From Litorivita sp050633545 (GTDB lineage Bacteria; Pseudomonadota; Alphaproteobacteria; Rhodobacterales; Rhodobacteraceae), in NCBI GenBank assembly GCA_050633545.1, contig JBOEGS010000001.1, positions 248,001 to 312,000 of the forward strand: a stretch of 64,000 nt of DNA, read 5' to 3'. A program made the position numbers and the translations under genes. The notes under the pieces are model-generated. The model was not told the origin of the DNA. It ran no database searches and saw only the letters and a program-made list of their open reading frames with translations. Shown piece by piece: positions 48,877 through 58,203 of this stretch. Numbering within the stretch: the first letter of the stretch is position 1; each line of letters starts with the position of its first letter.

Positions 48877-50583
48877 ATGCAAAACGCCCCATTGAACCCC
48901 ATTCCCGAGCTTTACGTTTCTTATGAGAGCGCTCAGAAACTGAAAGTCGAAGCGGCCGATCTGGTCAGCTGGGATCTGACACCGCGCCAGATTTGTGATC
49001 TCGAACTGCTGATGAATGGCGGCTTCAACCCGCTCAAGGGCTTTTTGTCCCAAGAGGATTACGACGGCGTCGTCGAGAACATGCGCCTCGCCGATGGCAG
49101 CCTGTGGCCGATGCCGATCACTTTGGACGTGAGCGAAGACTTCGCCGGATCGCTCGAAGCGGGGCAGGACATCGCGCTGCGCGACCAAGAGGGCGTGATC
49201 CTTGCAACCATGACCGTCACCGACAATTGGGTGCCCAACAAAGCCCGCGAGGCCGAAAAAGTGTTCGGCGCGGACGATGATGCGCATCCGGCGGTGAACT
49301 ACCTGCACAACCACGCGGGCAAGGTCTACCTCGGCGGCCCCGTGACGGGCATCCAGCAGCCCGTGCATTACGATTTCCGCGCCCGCCGCGACACGCCCAA
49401 CGAATTGCGCGCCTATTTCCGCAAACTGGGCTGGCGCCGTGTTGTGGCCTTCCAGACCCGCAACCCGCTGCACCGCGCGCACCAAGAATTGACCTTCCGC
49501 GCCGCGAAAGAAGCGCAGGCCAACCTGCTCATTCACCCCGTTGTCGGCATGACCAAACCCGGCGATGTGGATCACTTCACCCGCGTGCGCTGCTATGAGG
49601 CGGTTCTGGACAAATATCCGGCCTCGACCACCACGATGTCGCTTTTGCCGCTGGCCATGCGTATGGCGGGCCCGCGCGAGGCCGTGTGGCACGGTTTGAT
49701 CCGCGCCAACTATGGTTGCACCCATTTCATCGTCGGCCGCGACCACGCCGGCCCCGGCAGCAACTCGGCCGGTGAAGATTTCTATGGCCCCTATGATGCA
49801 CAGGAATTGTTCCGCGCGCACCAAGAGGAAATGGGCATCGAAATGGTCGACTTCAAACATATGGTTTGGGTCGAGGATCGCGCACAATATGAACCTGCCG
49901 ACGAGATCGAAGAGGGCACGAAAGTCCTCAACATCTCGGGCACCGAATTGCGCCGCCGTCTGGCCGAGGGTCTGGAGATCCCCGAATGGTTCTCCTTCCC
50001 CGAAGTGGTCAAGGAACTGCGCCGCACCAAACCGCCGCGCTCCAAGCAGGGCTTTACCGTCTTCTTCACGGGCTTCTCCGGCTCGGGAAAATCCACCATC
50101 GCCAATGCTTTGATGGTGAAGCTGATGGAGATGGGCGGCCGTCCCGTGACGCTTCTGGATGGTGATATCGTTCGTAAAAACCTGTCGTCGGAACTGGGCT
50201 TTTCCAAAGAGCACCGCGATTTGAACATCCGCCGCATCGGCTATGTCGCGTCGGAAATCACCAAAAACGGCGGTATCGCCATCTGTGCGCCGATCGCGCC
50301 CTATGCCACGACCCGCCGCGCCGTGCGCGAAGACATCGAACAATTCGGTGCCTTCATCGAAGTGCATGTCGCCACCTCGATCGAGGAATGCGAAAAGCGC
50401 GACCGCAAGGGCCTTTACAAGCTGGCGCGCGAAGGCAAGATCAAGGAATTCACCGGTATTTCCGATCCCTATGACGTGCCCGCCAACCCCGAGTTGCGCG
50501 TCGAGACCGAGAATGTCGATGTGGACAACTGCGCCCATCAGGTGCTGCTCAAGCTCGAGCAAATGGGCCTGATCGCGGGGTAA
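48877..50583 (+). CDS. Bifunctional sulfate adenylyltransferase/adenylylsulfate kinase
   Basis: 568 residues. Residues 1-385 are ATP sulfurylase: QTRNPLHRAHQELTFRAAKEA (the HxxH site) and GRDHAGPGSNSAGEDFYGP. Residues 390-568 are APS kinase with P-loop FSGSGKSTIANAL and IAPYATTRRAVRED. The fusion converts sulfate to PAPS in two steps, for sulfur assimilation or sulfation. Single-chain Sat-CysC enzymes occur in several bacteria including roseobacters. The gene stands alone. Confidence 0.94.
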   Translation: MQNAPLNPIPELYVSYESAQKLKVEAADLVSWDLTPRQICDLELLMNGGFNPLKGFLSQEDYDGVVENMRLADGSLWPMPITLDVSEDFAGSLEAGQDIALRDQEGVILATMTVTDNWVPNKAREAEKVFGADDDAHPAVNYLHNHAGKVYLGGPVTGIQQPVHYDFRARRDTPNELRAYFRKLGWRRVVAFQTRNPLHRAHQELTFRAAKEAQANLLIHPVVGMTKPGDVDHFTRVRCYEAVLDKYPASTTTMSLLPLAMRMAGPREAVWHGLIRANYGCTHFIVGRDHAGPGSNSAGEDFYGPYDAQELFRAHQEEMGIEMVDFKHMVWVEDRAQYEPADEIEEGTKVLNISGTELRRRLAEGLEIPEWFSFPEVVKELRRTKPPRSKQGFTVFFTGFSGSGKSTIANALMVKLMEMGGRPVTLLDGDIVRKNLSSELGFSKEHRDLNIRRIGYVASEITKNGGIAICAPIAPYATTRRAVREDIEQFGAFIEVHVATSIEECEKRDRKGLYKLAREGKIKEFTGISDPYDVPANPELRVETENVDVDNCAHQVLLKLEQMGLIAG

Positions 50584-50607
50584 TCCGCAGCCCGCGCCAG
50601 ACAAATC

Positions 50608-50643
50608 AAAACGCCCCTCGCAGAAATGCGGGGGGCGTTTTTC
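50608..50643. terminator. Bidirectional terminator
   Basis: AAAACGCCCCTCGC and GCGGGGGGCGTTTTT form a stem around AGAAAT between the convergent sat-cysC and cytochrome b561 genes. Confidence 0.85.
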
Positions 50644-50669
50644 ATAATCGGGCTTCGAAGCGCGGCGCG

Positions 50670-51167
50670 CTATTGCGGCCGCATCCGGTCCAGCAGGCGA
50701 TCCTTGAGGATAAACTGGTGATAGAGCGCCGCAGCGATATGGCCCACAATCAAAAGCGCCGTGAGGTTGACCAGAACCTCATGGGCCTCGCCCGCCACCT
50801 TGAGGCCGCCAAACCATGCGGCAAGCCCCGCCATCGGCAACAAAAGCAGTAGCACATAAAGCGCGCGGTGTCCCCAAATCGCAGCTTTATCCATCAAGGG
50901 ATAGCCGCTGCTGGCATGGGGCGGCGCGCCATGCAGCGCACGAAACACAAGCCGCAGCACCATCAAACCCAGCAAGAAAATCCCGCCGATGATATGCAGC
51001 TGTGCCGTGAGGCTGTCGTTGATGCCGGTCTGTGAAAAATTGCGCAGCGCGCGTCCCATGCCATCGGAGACGATGTAATTAAAGGCAAAAAGCGCGGCGA
51101 TCCCCCAATGCAGTGCGATTTGCACGCGCGAATAGCGGGCAGGGGTTTGTGGTGTATCTACAGCCAT
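50670..51167 (-). CDS. Cytochrome b561
   Basis: 165 residues with four membrane helices. Histidines 20, 58, 129 and 143 are placed as in b561 proteins of the Ni-hydrogenase b-type family, where four histidines bind two hemes. It probably passes electrons from the quinone pool in the inner membrane, perhaps as superoxide oxidase (CybB-like). Single gene, no partner nearby. Confidence 0.87.
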   Translation of the reverse strand: MAVDTPQTPARYSRVQIALHWGIAALFAFNYIVSDGMGRALRNFSQTGINDSLTAQLHIIGGIFLLGLMVLRLVFRALHGAPPHASSGYPLMDKAAIWGHRALYVLLLLLPMAGLAAWFGGLKVAGEAHEVLVNLTALLIVGHIAAALYHQFILKDRLLDRMRPQ

Positions 51168-51282
51168 GGCGGCATCCTTTCGTTCGGGTCCGTTCTTAAC
51201 CCTGAACGCAGGGCGCCGCGCGTTCCGTCGAAAATATGCAGCGGACCGCGCGGAGCGTTGCCCGCGCCGCCCGTTAGTAAGC

Positions 51283-51522
51283 TTAGTGCACCATCACCGG
51301 CGCAAGGTCGTGTTGGCGCGCCAGCACAAAGGCCAGCTTGCGATCCGCGACCAAGGCCAGACGCTCGCCGCTGACCTTATGGACGGAGTAAAGCTGCTCC
51401 AGCCCTTCGGCCTTTTCGCGCACATCTTCCGGCAGATCGGCAGTTTTCACCGCGCGCACATAGACGATCTCGGCCTGCGAGCCGCCCTGCATCAGCTTGT
51501 CAAAATCAAAATTCGCATCCAT
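51283..51522 (-). CDS. DUF1150 family protein
   Basis: 79 residues: an N-terminal acidic segment, IVYVRAVKTADLPEDV, then LYSVHKVSGERLALVADRKLAFVLARQ. This is the DUF1150 family, which in alphaproteobacteria almost always follows an Hsp20 gene, as here (39 bases downstream). Function unknown; a link to the heat-shock response is an inference from context. Confidence 0.85.
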   Translation of the reverse strand: MDANFDFDKLMQGGSQAEIVYVRAVKTADLPEDVREKAEGLEQLYSVHKVSGERLALVADRKLAFVLARQHDLAPVMVH

Positions 51523-51561
51523 CGCACCGCTCCTTTCGCGTTCAAATGGGCCGCTGGGGCG

Positions 51562-51978
51562 TTAGTCGCCTTTGCGGATGTTGATCACCTGCACCATGGT
51601 TTCCGGCTCGGCGCGGCTCAGGTCCACATGCAGCAAACCGTTTTCCATGATCGCTTCGCCCACTTCGACCCCGTCGGCCAGAACAAAGCTGCGTTGGAAT
51701 TGACGCGCGGCGATCCCGCGATGCAAAAACACGCGGTCCTCGCCATCCTCGCTTTGACGCCCGCGGATCACCAATTGCCGGTCCTCGACGGTGATCGACA
51801 GGTCGCGTTCGGCAAATCCGGCCACCGCCAATGTGATGCGGTAGGAATTTTGCGATGTTTGTTCGATGTTGAACGGCGGGTAGCCCTCATTGCCGATCTT
51901 GGCATTGCGCTCCAGCAGCCGTTCCAATTGCTCGAACCCCAAAAGATAGGGGTGAGATCCCAAAGTCAGTTTCGTCAT
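51562..51978 (-). CDS. Small heat-shock protein, Hsp20/IbpA family
   Basis: 138 residues. An alpha-crystallin domain occupies about 35-125: PPFNIEQTSQNSYRITLAVAG, DLSITVEDRQLVIRG, and the family's G-x-L motif in NGLLHVDL. It is an ATP-independent chaperone that holds unfolding proteins. ATG 51978 was preferred over GTG 51984 because GAGG then has normal spacing. Together with the DUF1150 gene it forms a two-gene operon. No heat-shock promoter or ROSE element was recognised. Confidence 0.9.
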   Translation of the reverse strand: MTKLTLGSHPYLLGFEQLERLLERNAKIGNEGYPPFNIEQTSQNSYRITLAVAGFAERDLSITVEDRQLVIRGRQSEDGEDRVFLHRGIAARQFQRSFVLADGVEVGEAIMENGLLHVDLSRAEPETMVQVINIRKGD

Positions 51979-52173
51979 CGACACGTCCTCAAGCCAAGCG
52001 ACAGTCCATTGTGCGCGGCCCCGATCATCGGCAACCGCTACATCCTCAATATGGGAAGCGATTTCGGCCTGTGCAAGGGGTTTGCGCGCCTTGATCTGCG
52101 CGCGGCTGTCGGCAAAAGCTTTGCGAAAGGCGGGATTTTCAGTATGTTATAGCCTCTAGCACAATATGGAATC

Positions 52174-52404
52174 ATGCCGATGAACGCGCAAAGCGACATT
52201 TCGATGAAAACCGACGAGGTTTTGCGGGTGGAGCTGGAGGTGTTCAAGCGCGAGCACCGCGATCTGGACGAAGCGATCCATGCCCTGACCGAACGCGGCA
52301 CGGCGGATGCATTGACCATGCAGCGACTCAAAAAACGCAAATTGCGGCTCAAAGACATCATCGCGCAGATCGAAGACCGCCTGACCCCCGATATCATCGC
52401 CTGA
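52174..52404 (+). CDS. DUF465 (YdcH-like) small protein
   Basis: 76 residues, helical, of the DUF465 type: LRVELEVFKREHRDLDEAIHAL then DALTMQRLKKRKLRLKDIIAQIED. This pattern of a helical hairpin with an H-R/L-KK-R core is highly conserved. Function unknown. The start is ATG 52174 or 52180; both sit after AT-rich promoter sequence. Next gene purE is about 100 bases away. Confidence 0.85.
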   Translation: MPMNAQSDISMKTDEVLRVELEVFKREHRDLDEAIHALTERGTADALTMQRLKKRKLRLKDIIAQIEDRLTPDIIA

Positions 52405-52502
52405 ACCGCGCCTCTTTCGGCCCTCGCCGATGTTGCGCCCAGCCCGCGCGCGGCTATAGTGCGCGCTTGCAAAACCCGCCCCCACCCGCAAAGGATGCGA
52501 TC

Positions 52503-52991
52503 ATGGCAGAGCTTCACGTCGGCATTATCATGGGCAGCCAATCCGATTGGCCCACGATGAAAGAGGCCGCCGATATTTTGGACGAATTGGGCATCGCCTA
52601 TGAGAAAAAAATCGTCTCGGCGCATCGCACCCCCGACCGACTTTGGAGCTACGGCAAAGAGGCCGCGGGGCGCGGTCTCAAGGTGATCATCGCAGGCGCG
52701 GGCGGCGCGGCGCATTTGCCTGGCATGATGGCGTCGAAAACCCGCGTGCCGGTGATCGGCGTGCCGGTGCAAACGCGGGCGCTTTCGGGGGTCGACAGCC
52801 TCTATTCCATCGTGCAAATGCCCAAAGGCTTTCCCGTGGCGACCATGGCCATCGGGGCGGCGGGCGCGGCCAATGCGGGCCTTATGGCAGCCGGTATTCT
52901 GGCCATTTCCGATCCGGCCTTGGCCGAGCGGCTGGATGCATGGCGCGCCGCGCTTTCGGCCTCGATCCCCGACGAACCTGTTGATCAATAA
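52503..52991 (+). CDS. purE: N5-carboxyaminoimidazole ribonucleotide mutase
   Basis: 162 residues, class I PurE. Active-site segments GSQSDWPTM, SAHRTPDR and AGAGGAAHLPGM are intact. It converts N5-CAIR to CAIR in purine synthesis. ATG 52503 has AAGGA upstream. purK follows after 19 bases, so both are one operon. Confidence 0.95.
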   Translation: MAELHVGIIMGSQSDWPTMKEAADILDELGIAYEKKIVSAHRTPDRLWSYGKEAAGRGLKVIIAGAGGAAHLPGMMASKTRVPVIGVPVQTRALSGVDSLYSIVQMPKGFPVATMAIGAAGAANAGLMAAGILAISDPALAERLDAWRAALSASIPDEPVDQ

Positions 52992-53010
52992 GACATAAAG
53001 GCCCACGTAT

Positions 53011-54093
53011 ATGGCTCCGACCCTAGATGCACCTTTGAAAACCGGCGCCGTGATCGGCATTTTGGGCGGCGGGCAGCTGGGCCGGATGCTGTCGGTCGCT
53101 GCGGCGCGATTGGGGTTCAAAACCTGCGTCTATGAGCCTGTGGGCGATTGCCCTGCCAGCCATGTGGCGAATTTTCATATGCAGGCCGCATATGATGATG
53201 TTCAGGCGCTCGAACGCTTTGCCCAAAGCGTCGATGTGATCACCTACGAGTTTGAGAACATCCCCACATCCGCGCTCGATATTTTGGAAAACCTGCGCCC
53301 GATCCGCCCCAACCGCGAGGCGCTGCGCATTTCCCAAGACCGGATCACGGAAAAGGATTTCCTGACCTCTCTGGGCCTGACGGTGGCGCCCTATGCCAAT
53401 GTCGAAAGCGCCGCCGATCTGGATGCGGCGATTGCCGAAATCGGCACGCCCGCGATCCTCAAAACCCGCCGCTTCGGATATGACGGCAAGGGGCAAGCGC
53501 GGCTCAAATCGCCCGAGGACGCGGCACAGGCATGGGTCGATATGGCCGATGCGCCCTCGGTTCTCGAAGGCTTTGTCGATTTCACCCATGAGGTTTCGGT
53601 CATCGGCGCGCGCAGCGCGGACGGCGATGTGGCCTGTTTCGATCCGGGCGAGAATGTGCACCGAGGCGGTATTTTGCATTCCACAACCGTGCCCGCGACG
53701 CTGACGGCCTCGCAACGGATGGATGCGGTTTTGCTGACCGCCAATATCCTCAATGCGCTGGACTATGTCGGGGTCATGGGGGTCGAACTTTTCGTCACGC
53801 GCGGCGGGTTGATCGTCAACGAGATCGCCCCGCGCGTGCATAATTCGGGGCATTGGACGCAAAACGGCTGCGCCGTTGATCAATTCGAACAGCACATCCG
53901 TGCCGTGGCCGGATGGCCTTTGGGCGACGGGGTGCGCCACAGCGATGTGGTGATGGAAAACCTGATCGGCGACGATATGGACCGTGTCGAGGCGATTGCC
54001 CGCGAAAGCAATGCCGCCTTGCATCTTTATGGCAAGGCCGATGTCAAAGCGAGCCGCAAGATGGGCCACGTCAATCGCGTCAAAAAGGGCTAA
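53011..54093 (+). CDS. purK: 5-(carboxyamino)imidazole ribonucleotide synthase
   Basis: 360 residues, an ATP-grasp enzyme: GILGGGQLGRMLSVAA at the N-terminus, KTRRFGYDGKGQARL in the central domain, EGFVDFTHEVSVIGARS and EIAPRVHNSGHWTQNGC near the C-terminus. It uses ATP and bicarbonate to form N5-CAIR from AIR, the substrate of PurE. Convergent with phnM, whose end lies 10 bases away. Confidence 0.95.
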   Translation: MAPTLDAPLKTGAVIGILGGGQLGRMLSVAAARLGFKTCVYEPVGDCPASHVANFHMQAAYDDVQALERFAQSVDVITYEFENIPTSALDILENLRPIRPNREALRISQDRITEKDFLTSLGLTVAPYANVESAADLDAAIAEIGTPAILKTRRFGYDGKGQARLKSPEDAAQAWVDMADAPSVLEGFVDFTHEVSVIGARSADGDVACFDPGENVHRGGILHSTTVPATLTASQRMDAVLLTANILNALDYVGVMGVELFVTRGGLIVNEIAPRVHNSGHWTQNGCAVDQFEQHIRAVAGWPLGDGVRHSDVVMENLIGDDMDRVEAIARESNAALHLYGKADVKASRKMGHVNRVKKG

Positions 54094-54103
54094 TCCCTCG
54101 CGA

Positions 54104-55234
54104 TCACGCGATAAACCGCGCCGCCACCTCGCCGCTCATATAGGTGGCGCGCCCGCCTGCGAAGGTGGCGCCAAGCCGTCCGCTGCGCGGGTCAAGCACC
54201 ACGAAATCGGCGCGCAGCCCCTCGGCAATCGCCCCGCGATCCGTCAGTCCCAAAAGCCGCGCAGGCCCCGCCGAGACCAGATCCCACGCCGGCGCGATCC
54301 CGATCTCTTCGGCCAGTTGCAGCGCCGCGACCCGCGCGGCAGGGTAGTGGTAATCGGAGGCCAGCGCATCGCACAGTCCCGCACGGATCAACTCGAGCGC
54401 GCTGACATTGCCCGAATGCGAGCCGCCGCGCATGACATTGGGCGCGCCCAAGATGATGCCATCGCCCCCTGCCCGCGCGGCCTCGGCGGCCTCGAAGGTT
54501 TCGGGAAATTCGGCGATCCGCACCCCCATTTCACGCCATCTGGCGCGGGTCTCGGCGGTGCGTTCGTCATGGCTGCCAAGGCGGTATCCCTTGGCCCCGA
54601 GCCGCGCCGCAAGCGCCTCGACGGCGGCAGGCACCTCGGCGCGGCGCGCGTGCAGCTCTTGCATCATCTGCAAATGCACCTCGGGATTGCGCCCCGATTT
54701 GAGCGCGGTGCCGACAAGGCGCGGCGGGCGCTTTCCTGCCGCAAGTTTGTCATGCGGCAGGTGGTCGTTGAACACCACATAGTCGCAGCCCACCGCATCT
54801 GCAAAAGCCTCAAAGGCGCCGTAGTGATCGAGAAGGTTCATCTCGAAGCGAAGCTGGAGCCGCAGGTCGGTGTCGCAAGCGCCGCGCGTGACGGCAAGCG
54901 CGGTGCAAAACCGCTCGGCTGCTTCGGGTCCACGCATGCCGCCTTCCCATGAATAGAATTGCGCCAGAACGGCGGTGGTGAACCCGTTGGCCGCCAATTC
55001 CGCCTCGGTCGACAGGACACCCACAGACATATCGCGCATCGCGCCGCGGCGCGGGGCGATGTGGCGCTCGAACCCGTCGCCGTGAATATCGATCATACCA
55101 GGAAGGATGTGATAGCCGCGCAGATCGACCGCTTTGCCGCCGCATCGGGCAAAAACGCCCGCCTCGACGCCGATATCCGCGCGCTGCATTTGCCCGTCTT
55201 GCAAGATCATCGCGCCATTGAGTTGCAACCGCAT
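54104..55234 (-). CDS. phnM: Ribose 1-methylphosphonate 5-triphosphate diphosphatase, PhnM (orphan)
   Basis: 376 residues of the amidohydrolase fold. Metal-binding motif HGDGFERHIAPRR near residue 52, FNDHLPHDK, LGSHDERT, the typical GAPNVMRGGSHSGNVSALEL and LASDYHYPAA. PhnM removes pyrophosphate in the carbon-phosphorus lyase pathway. None of phnG-L, phnJ or phnN is within the window, so this is an isolated copy; it may serve a different phosphonate or pyrophosphate substrate. ATG 55234 has GGGGACG before it. Confidence 0.88.
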   Translation of the reverse strand: MRLQLNGAMILQDGQMQRADIGVEAGVFARCGGKAVDLRGYHILPGMIDIHGDGFERHIAPRRGAMRDMSVGVLSTEAELAANGFTTAVLAQFYSWEGGMRGPEAAERFCTALAVTRGACDTDLRLQLRFEMNLLDHYGAFEAFADAVGCDYVVFNDHLPHDKLAAGKRPPRLVGTALKSGRNPEVHLQMMQELHARRAEVPAAVEALAARLGAKGYRLGSHDERTAETRARWREMGVRIAEFPETFEAAEAARAGGDGIILGAPNVMRGGSHSGNVSALELIRAGLCDALASDYHYPAARVAALQLAEEIGIAPAWDLVSAGPARLLGLTDRGAIAEGLRADFVVLDPRSGRLGATFAGGRATYMSGEVAARFIA

Positions 55235-55367
55235 ATCGTCCCCGCCCGTGCCCATCGCGCCGCAGCCTTGCGGCGCGCGTTTATTTTCGGGACCGTCCTA
55301 TGCCATTCGCAGGCGGCGGCAAAGCCTTTTTGGACAAATGCCGCGCGGCGCAGGGCTGGCGGGCGCG

Positions 55368-55874
55368 TCAAAAATGGGCGTAGGCAGAGGGGAAGGTCAG
55401 CGTGCCGTCATATCCGGCCGTGCCCTTTTCAAGCGGGTAGACCATGGTCATATCCGCGCCGTGGCTGATACGCAGGTTGCGCGCGGCATCGGTCGAGAAA
55501 CCGAAACGTTTGTAATATTCCGGCGCGCCTTGGACCGTCACCGCAGGGGCGCCCGCGCGGCGGGCAAGGTCAAGCCCGTGGCGGATCAAGCGGCTGCCCA
55601 GCCCCGCGCTTTGATAGGCGGGAGAGATCGCAACCAAGGTCAGCCCCCACCAATTTGCCGGACGCGGATGGCGCGTCATCGCCAGATAGCCGTAGATGCG
55701 GCCCTCATGCTGCCCGACGACTTCCATCGCGACCTCTTGGTGGTCGCGCAGCTTGACCAACATGCGGGCGGGTTCGGGGCTGTCAAAAACCGTGGTGAGC
55801 AAAATGGAAACGCCAAGGTGATCCTCGGCCTCCACAGGACGTAGATCGATACGATTGATAGCTTGCACACCCAT
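55368..55874 (-). CDS. GNAT-family N-acetyltransferase (YhbS-like), copy 1
   Basis: 168 residues. GNAT core: RIYGYLAMTRHP, then LVAISPAYQSAGLGSRLIRHGLDLA with the acetyl-CoA Q/RxxGxG/A loop, and GAPEYYKRFGFS, typical of YhbS-like enzymes. The second YhbS-like gene at 60254 shares PEYYxRFGF/DPAFYTRCGF. Substrate unknown. It is divergent from nothing obvious and lies between phnM and groEL, on the same strand. Confidence 0.82.
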   Translation of the reverse strand: MGVQAINRIDLRPVEAEDHLGVSILLTTVFDSPEPARMLVKLRDHQEVAMEVVGQHEGRIYGYLAMTRHPRPANWWGLTLVAISPAYQSAGLGSRLIRHGLDLARRAGAPAVTVQGAPEYYKRFGFSTDAARNLRISHGADMTMVYPLEKGTAGYDGTLTFPSAYAHF

Positions 55875-56034
55875 AAAATCACCCCTGATCCTACCTCGGC
55901 CACGCTACCACCTTTGGGTGATCCGTGACAATGGCTTACACAGCTTGGGGTGGAGCGCGAGCCCGATGGCGGCGACCATTGCCCAATTATCGTTCAGTTT
56001 TGCTCATACGGCGCGCGCCAGTGTGATCCCATGC

Positions 56035-56066
56035 AAAAGGGCGGCCCCCTTTGGAGGACCGCCCTT
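56035..56066 (-). terminator. groEL terminator
   Basis: On the minus strand AAGGGCGG and CCGCCCTT (56059-56066 with 56037-56044) form a stem, with further pairing inside, followed by TT and TGC. It lies about 30 bases after the groEL stop. Confidence 0.7.
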
Positions 56067-56095
56067 CGCAATCATCGTGCCTGTTTGGCAGTGGC

Positions 56096-57745
56096 TTACA
56101 TCATGCCGCCCATGCCGCCCATGCCGCCCATATCGGGCATGCCGCCGCCTGCTGCGCCTTCTTTGGCGGGCAGATCTGCGACCATGGCTTCGGTGGTGAT
56201 GAGCAGGCCAGCGATCGACGCCGCATCTTCAAGCGCGGTGCGGGTCACTTTGGCAGGATCAATCACGCCGAATTTGAACATGTCGCCATATTCTTCGGTT
56301 TGCGCGTTGAAGCCGAAGGTCAGGTCGGTGCTCTCGCGGACTTTGCCCGCAACAACCGCACCGTCAACACCGGCGTTTTCCGCGATCTGGCGCAGCGGCG
56401 CTTCGAGCGCTTTGCGCACGATGGCGATACCTGCGTTTTGATCGGAGTTCTCGCCCGTGACGCCTTCGAGCGCTTTGCCCGCTTGCACCAAGGCCACACC
56501 GCCGCCGACGATCACGCCTTCTTGCACGGCTGCGCGGGTCGCGTTCAAAGCGTCATCAACGCGGTCTTTGCGCTCTTTCACTTCGGTTTCGGTCATGCCG
56601 CCGACTTTGATCACGGCAACACCGCCGGCGAGTTTCGCCAGACGCTCTTGCAGTTTTTCGCGGTCGTAATCGGATGTGGTTTCGCCGATCTGGGTGTTGA
56701 TCTGGGCCACGCGTGCTTCGATCTCTGCCTTCTCGCCAGCGCCGTCAACGATGGTGGTCTCGTCTTTGGTGATGGTGATTTTCTTGGCCGAACCCAGCAT
56801 GTCCATGGTCACCGACTCGAGCTTCATGCCGAGATCTTCGGAGATTACCTGACCGCCGGTGAGGATCGCGATGTCTTGCAGCATGGCTTTGCGGCGATCG
56901 CCGAAACCAGGTGCTTTGACGGCTGCGATTTTCAAACCGCCGCGCAGTTTGTTGACCACGAGGGTCGCCAATGCTTCGCCTTCGACGTCTTCTGCAATGA
57001 TGAGAAGCGGTTTTTGCGACTGGATGACTTGCTCGAGCAGGGGAACCATCGGCTGCAGCGACGAGAGTTTTTTCTCGTGCAGCAGAACCATGCAGTCTTC
57101 GAGGTCTGCGATCATTTTGTCAGGGTTGGTGACAAAGTAAGGCGACAGGTAGCCACGGTCGAATTGCATGCCTTCGACAACGGTGGTCTCGGTTTCGAGG
57201 CCTTTGTTCTCTTCGACGGTGATCACGCCTTCGTTGCCGACTTTTTGCATCGCATCGGCGATCTGGCGACCGATGGAGGCTTCGCCGTTGGCCGAGATCG
57301 TGCCGACTTGGGCGACTTCGTCGCTGTCGTTCACGGGGCGGGCGGCGGCTTTGATCGCTTCGACGACTTTCGAGGTCGCGAGATCGATACCGCGCTTGAG
57401 ATCCATCGGGTTCATGCCCGCTGCGACCGACTTCATGCCTTCTTTGACGATGGCTTGGGCCAGAACGGTGGCCGTTGTGGTGCCGTCACCGGCCTCGTCA
57501 TTGGTGCGCGAAGCCACTTCTTTGACCATCTGCGCGCCCATGTTTTCGAACTTGTCATCCAGTTCGATTTCTTTGGCGACCGATACACCGTCTTTGGTGA
57601 TGCGGGGCGAGCCGAACGATTTGTCCAAAACCACGTTGCGGCCTTTGGGGCCGAGTGTGACTTTGACCGCATCGGCGAGAATGTTCACACCTTTGAGCAT
57701 GCGATTGCGTGCATCGGTGCCGAATTTGACGTCCTTGGCAGACAT
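56096..57745 (-). CDS. groEL: Chaperonin GroEL
   Basis: 549 residues, standard for the 60-kDa chaperonin. N-terminal AKDVKFGTDARNRML, TLGPKGRNVVLDKSFG, DGTTTATVLAQAI with the ATP-site aspartate, and the C-terminal GGM repeat tail (GGMPDMGGMGGMGGMM). It forms the double-ring folding chamber with GroES. Follows groES by 49 bases in one operon under CIRCE control. Confidence 0.98.
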   Translation of the reverse strand: MSAKDVKFGTDARNRMLKGVNILADAVKVTLGPKGRNVVLDKSFGSPRITKDGVSVAKEIELDDKFENMGAQMVKEVASRTNDEAGDGTTTATVLAQAIVKEGMKSVAAGMNPMDLKRGIDLATSKVVEAIKAAARPVNDSDEVAQVGTISANGEASIGRQIADAMQKVGNEGVITVEENKGLETETTVVEGMQFDRGYLSPYFVTNPDKMIADLEDCMVLLHEKKLSSLQPMVPLLEQVIQSQKPLLIIAEDVEGEALATLVVNKLRGGLKIAAVKAPGFGDRRKAMLQDIAILTGGQVISEDLGMKLESVTMDMLGSAKKITITKDETTIVDGAGEKAEIEARVAQINTQIGETTSDYDREKLQERLAKLAGGVAVIKVGGMTETEVKERKDRVDDALNATRAAVQEGVIVGGGVALVQAGKALEGVTGENSDQNAGIAIVRKALEAPLRQIAENAGVDGAVVAGKVRESTDLTFGFNAQTEEYGDMFKFGVIDPAKVTRTALEDAASIAGLLITTEAMVADLPAKEGAAGGGMPDMGGMGGMGGMM

Positions 57746-57794
57746 ATGTGTCTCTCCTTGACTGAAAATAGAGTGTTAAATTGCGACGATCGGA

Positions 57795-58082
57795 TTAGGC
57801 GATGATGCCCATGATGTCGGATTCTTTCATGATCAGCAGCTCTTCGCCGTCGATCGTGACTTCGGTGCCGGACCATTTGCCAAACAGGATTTTGTCGCCT
57901 GCTTTGACATCCATGGCGATACGATCACCGTCGTCGTCTTTGGCGCCGGCGCCAACCGAAACAACCAAGCCTTCGGCGGGTTTTTCTTTGGCGCTATCGG
58001 GGATGATCAATCCGCCGGCGGTTTTCTCTTCGCTTTCAACGCGACGGACAAGCACGCGGTCGTGCAGCGGTGTAAAGGCCAT
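57795..58082 (-). CDS. groES: Co-chaperonin GroES
   Basis: 95 residues, full length. The dome/barrel segments are intact: FTPLHDRVLVRRVESEEKTAGGLIIPDSAKEK (split here for length: PLHDRVLVRR then TAGGLIIPD), GDKILFGKWSGTEV and LLIMKESDIMGII. It caps GroEL. First gene of the operon, 59 bases after the CIRCE element. Confidence 0.97.
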   Translation of the reverse strand: MAFTPLHDRVLVRRVESEEKTAGGLIIPDSAKEKPAEGLVVSVGAGAKDDDGDRIAMDVKAGDKILFGKWSGTEVTIDGEELLIMKESDIMGIIA

Positions 58083-58140
58083 CTTCGAGGCTCCCTTGAA
58101 CTCAAAGTTTCAAATTCGGTCCCCCGCTGGGGAGGGACTA

Positions 58141-58167
58141 TTATCACTCACCTACCGCGAGTGATAA
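58141..58167. promoter_or_regulatory. CIRCE element (HrcA operator) of groESL
   Basis: TTATCACTC-N9-GAGTGATAA is a perfect inverted repeat with the exact 9-base spacer of CIRCE (consensus TTAGCACTC-N9-GAGTGCTAA); only the G/C pair nearest the centre of each arm's TTAG is changed to T/A. It covers the inferred transcription start. Confidence 0.92.
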
Positions 58168-58174
58168 CGGCGTA

Positions 58175-58203
58175 TAGCTAGGCAGGTGACGAGGACGAGT
58201 CAA
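58175..58203 (-). promoter_or_regulatory. groESL promoter
   Basis: On the minus strand -35 TTGACT (58203-58198) and -10 TAGCTA (58180-58175) are 17 bases apart. The expected start near 58168 lies at the edge of CIRCE, so HrcA would block it. Confidence 0.75.

Noticed and set aside
46814..50604. Long minus-strand frames opposite the collar gene and sat-cysC (46814-48616 and 48757-50604)
   Set aside because: Both are shadows of strongly supported plus-strand genes.
56051..57805. 584-residue plus-strand frame opposite groEL
   Set aside because: groEL is unmistakable; the antisense frame also runs through its terminator.
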